A stretch of 64,000 nucleotides of DNA from UBA4408 sp002389785. GTDB lineage: Bacteria; Bacteroidota; Bacteroidia; UBA4408. The translations under genes were made by a program, and so were the position numbers. Every line of letters starts with the position of its first letter. Within the stretch, counting starts at the first letter, position 1. Shown here piece by piece: positions 62,731 to 64,000 of the stretch. The notes under the pieces are model-generated. The model searched no databases. It was given only the letters and a program-made list of their open reading frames with translations, and was not told the DNA's origin. Where the stretch lies: assembly GCA_035438985.1 (NCBI GenBank), contig DAORJK010000007.1, positions 83,086-147,085 on the forward strand. The letters run 5' to 3'.

Positions 62731-63801
62731 TTAGATTCCGGTAGTATGCAAGTACTTAATTTCTCCTGAATTTAAAGCTTTTAAATTGGGCCTTAACCGA
62801 CTTTTATAAACTGATAAAGAATCTTCCTTTTTTCGTCCTTTTCTTAATTTTCTTTGTGCTTCTACCGGCAATGAAATTATTTGCATACATGCTTCGGAAC
62901 AACAACCTTTCATTTTTTCGGCACAGGTTGGGCATTGTATAAATAATAAATGACAATCATCGTTAGCACAATTCACATGTTCATCGCATAGGTTATCGCA
63001 CTGATGGCAGTGGCTGATAATTTCATTTCCAACCTTTTCTCCCATCCTTTCATCAAATACAAAATTTTTACCTTTGAACTTAGAGGTTAAATTTTCGGCT
63101 TTTACTTGACGAGCATAATCAATAATGCCACCGTGCAACTGATTCACATCTTCAAAACCATGATGCTTAAAAAAAGCACTTGCCTTTTCACAACGAATGC
63201 CTCCAGTGCAATACAGCAATAATTTGTTTTCCTTTTTATCTTTCAATAAATCAAGTACCAAGGGTAACTCTTCGCGAAAGGTGTCAACATCCGGGCAAAT
63301 AGCATTTTCAAAATGGCCTATTTCGCTTTCGTAATGATTTCGCATATCCACAACAATGGCTCCCGGAGTTTCCATCGCCTCATTGAATTCGCGTGCACTC
63401 AAATGCTTGCCTACGTTACTAACATCGAAAGTATCGTCGTTGAGTCCATCAGCAACAATTTTTCTACGCACCTTTACCGCAAGTTTGTAAAACGATTTAC
63501 CATCATCTTCAACGGCAATTTTAAAGGGTACATTTTCGAATCGTTTATCGGAATAAAGATCACTTTTAAAATTCTCAAAATTCTCTTCAGGTACACTCAA
63601 TTGGGCATTTACTCCTTCATTGGCAAAATAAATTCTGCCAAATACCTTCATAGTCGACCATCTTTTATACATTTCATCTCGAAGAGAGTTTGGATCGTCA
63701 ATTTTTACATAACGGTAAAATGAGAGCGTTATTCGCTTTATACTCTCGTTCATTAATTGTTCCTTAAGTTCCCTTTTGTTGACACGGTTATGCAGTACCA
63801 T
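62731..63801 (-). CDS. trhO: tRNA uridine(34) hydroxylase, rhodanese-domain type
   Basis: 356-aa enzyme that hydroxylates U34 of tRNAs (first step to 5-methoxy/carboxymethoxy-uridine). The start at 63799-63801 (MVLHNRVNKRELKEQL) is preferred over an ATG 24 bp upstream, which overlaps a -7 box at 63830-63823. The N-terminal acylphosphatase-like domain (RITLSFYRYVKI, GRIYFANEGVNAQLS) precedes a rhodanese domain with VVDMRNHYESEIGHF and the active-site loop LLYCTGGIRCEKASAFF. A Cys/His-rich C-terminal region (CHQCDNLCDEH, CPTCAEKMKGCCSEAC) probably binds zinc and is found in the longer family members. Confidence 0.92.
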   Translation of the reverse strand: MVLHNRVNKRELKEQLMNESIKRITLSFYRYVKIDDPNSLRDEMYKRWSTMKVFGRIYFANEGVNAQLSVPEENFENFKSDLYSDKRFENVPFKIAVEDDGKSFYKLAVKVRRKIVADGLNDDTFDVSNVGKHLSAREFNEAMETPGAIVVDMRNHYESEIGHFENAICPDVDTFREELPLVLDLLKDKKENKLLLYCTGGIRCEKASAFFKHHGFEDVNQLHGGIIDYARQVKAENLTSKFKGKNFVFDERMGEKVGNEIISHCHQCDNLCDEHVNCANDDCHLLFIQCPTCAEKMKGCCSEACMQIISLPVEAQRKLRKGRKKEDSLSVYKSRLRPNLKALNSGEIKYLHTTGI

Positions 63802-63822
63802 AGAGTTAATTTTAAACCACCG

Positions 63823-63830
63823 CAAAGGTA
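63823..63830 (-). promoter_or_regulatory. Candidate -7 element for trhO
   Basis: Minus-strand TACCTTTG (63830-63823) matches TAnnTTTG, 21 nt before the chosen ATG. No good -33 element was found at the expected distance. Confidence 0.35.
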
Positions 63831-63893
63831 AGTCTTTTCATTTATTATTGTAAAACTCCCAGGCTGATTTACATCATATTCAGAAACCTGTAT

Positions 63894-63929
63894 AAAAAAC
63901 AAAGCCCCCTGATTACTCAGGAGGCCTTG
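63894..63929 (-). terminator. Probable terminator of the partial gene at the window end
   Basis: On the minus strand, after the stop at 63947, an imperfect stem (GGCCTCCTGA with TCAGGGGGC around GTAA) is followed by TTTGTTTTTT. The stem has one mismatch. Confidence 0.7.
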
Positions 63930-63946
63930 TTCTAATTACTATTTTA

Positions 63947-64000
63947 TTACTTCACTACAAATTTCACTCGGCTAACTGTGCCATTGATTTGAGCTTCTAC
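63947..64000 (-). CDS. C-terminal end of a probable T9SS cargo protein (partial)
   Basis: The last 17 codons and stop of a minus-strand gene that extends past the window. The visible end reads VEAQINGTVSRVKFVVK. A basic residue followed by hydrophobic beta-strand residues and a terminal Lys resembles the last strand of T9SS type A sorting domains, and a terminator lies just downstream. Too little is visible for a firm call. Confidence 0.45.
   Translation of the reverse strand, partial: VEAQINGTVSRVKFVVK

Noticed and set aside
1..64000. Mobile elements, prophage, defence systems, tRNA or rRNA genes
   Set aside because: No transposase, integrase, restriction, toxin-antitoxin or structural RNA signature was recognised; the fibre-like protein at 10948 has phage-tail-like phrases but a Bacteroidota secreted-protein context.

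Overview
The window looks like a chromosomal segment of an aerobic, low-GC member of the Bacteroidota (Flavobacteriia/Sphingobacteriia-like). Three things point there. There are several proteins with type IX secretion (T9SS) sorting domains of both kinds: type A, and the type B (gliding-associated, CHU_C) kind. Gliding components are present (GldA, a PorP/SprF-family protein, a giant SprB-repeat adhesin). Recognisable promoters follow the Bacteroidota pattern TTTG - 19 to 21 nt - TAnnTTTG (or TTCG) rather than the sigma70 pattern. No rRNA, tRNA, CRISPR array, integrase or transposase is visible.

Layout. 1-6300: start of an alternative complex III operon (actA and the 5' part of actB), then the 2-oxoglutarate dehydrogenase pair sucA-sucB. 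6300-7000: a non-coding tandem array of a 146-bp unit, each unit holding an imperfect inverted repeat. 7000-12000: three closely packed secreted-protein genes (trimeric fibre-like protein, glycoside-hydrolase-like protein, beta-propeller protein), preceded by an 11-bp homopolymer tract and a hairpin. 12400-17800: a GT87-like membrane mannosyltransferase and a 1368-aa GEVED-repeat surface protein. 18000-29200: housekeeping genes (PurF-type amidotransferase, GldA, RsgA, Dtd, MazG, YfiT-like, Gmk, YicC, dihydroorotase, polyprenol-phosphate mannose synthase, phosphate transporter with its PhoU-like partner). 29500-33900: MqnC of futalosine-pathway menaquinone synthesis, a type B sorted surface protein and riboflavin synthase. 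34100-44400: a gliding/adhesion operon of a 2541-aa SprB-like adhesin with 15 SprB repeats, a TPR/PD40 protein and a PorP/SprF protein. 44400-64000: DPP III-like lipoprotein, IspG, threonine dehydrogenase, a response regulator with a propeller histidine kinase, AhcY, PyrH, the rplM-rpsI-rpsB-tsf operon, a 12-repeat secreted protein, TrhO, and the tail of another probable T9SS cargo.

How the parts fit. MqnC contributes to the menaquinone that alternative complex III oxidises, and SucAB feeds the TCA cycle upstream of it. The surface proteins are expected to leave through the T9SS, whose core is not in this window, with the SprF-like protein as the probable partner of the large adhesin. The polyprenol-phosphate mannose synthase could supply the donor used by the GT87-like enzyme.

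Most of the window is ordinary Bacteroidota core genome. The parts most worth a second look are the homopolymer and hairpin before the three-gene secreted cluster, the 146-bp tandem array, the hairpin in the ahcY leader, and the N-terminal module shared by the two type B sorted proteins. I saw no clear sign of a wholly new system. Protein functions are read from motifs and remembered family features, not from database searches.
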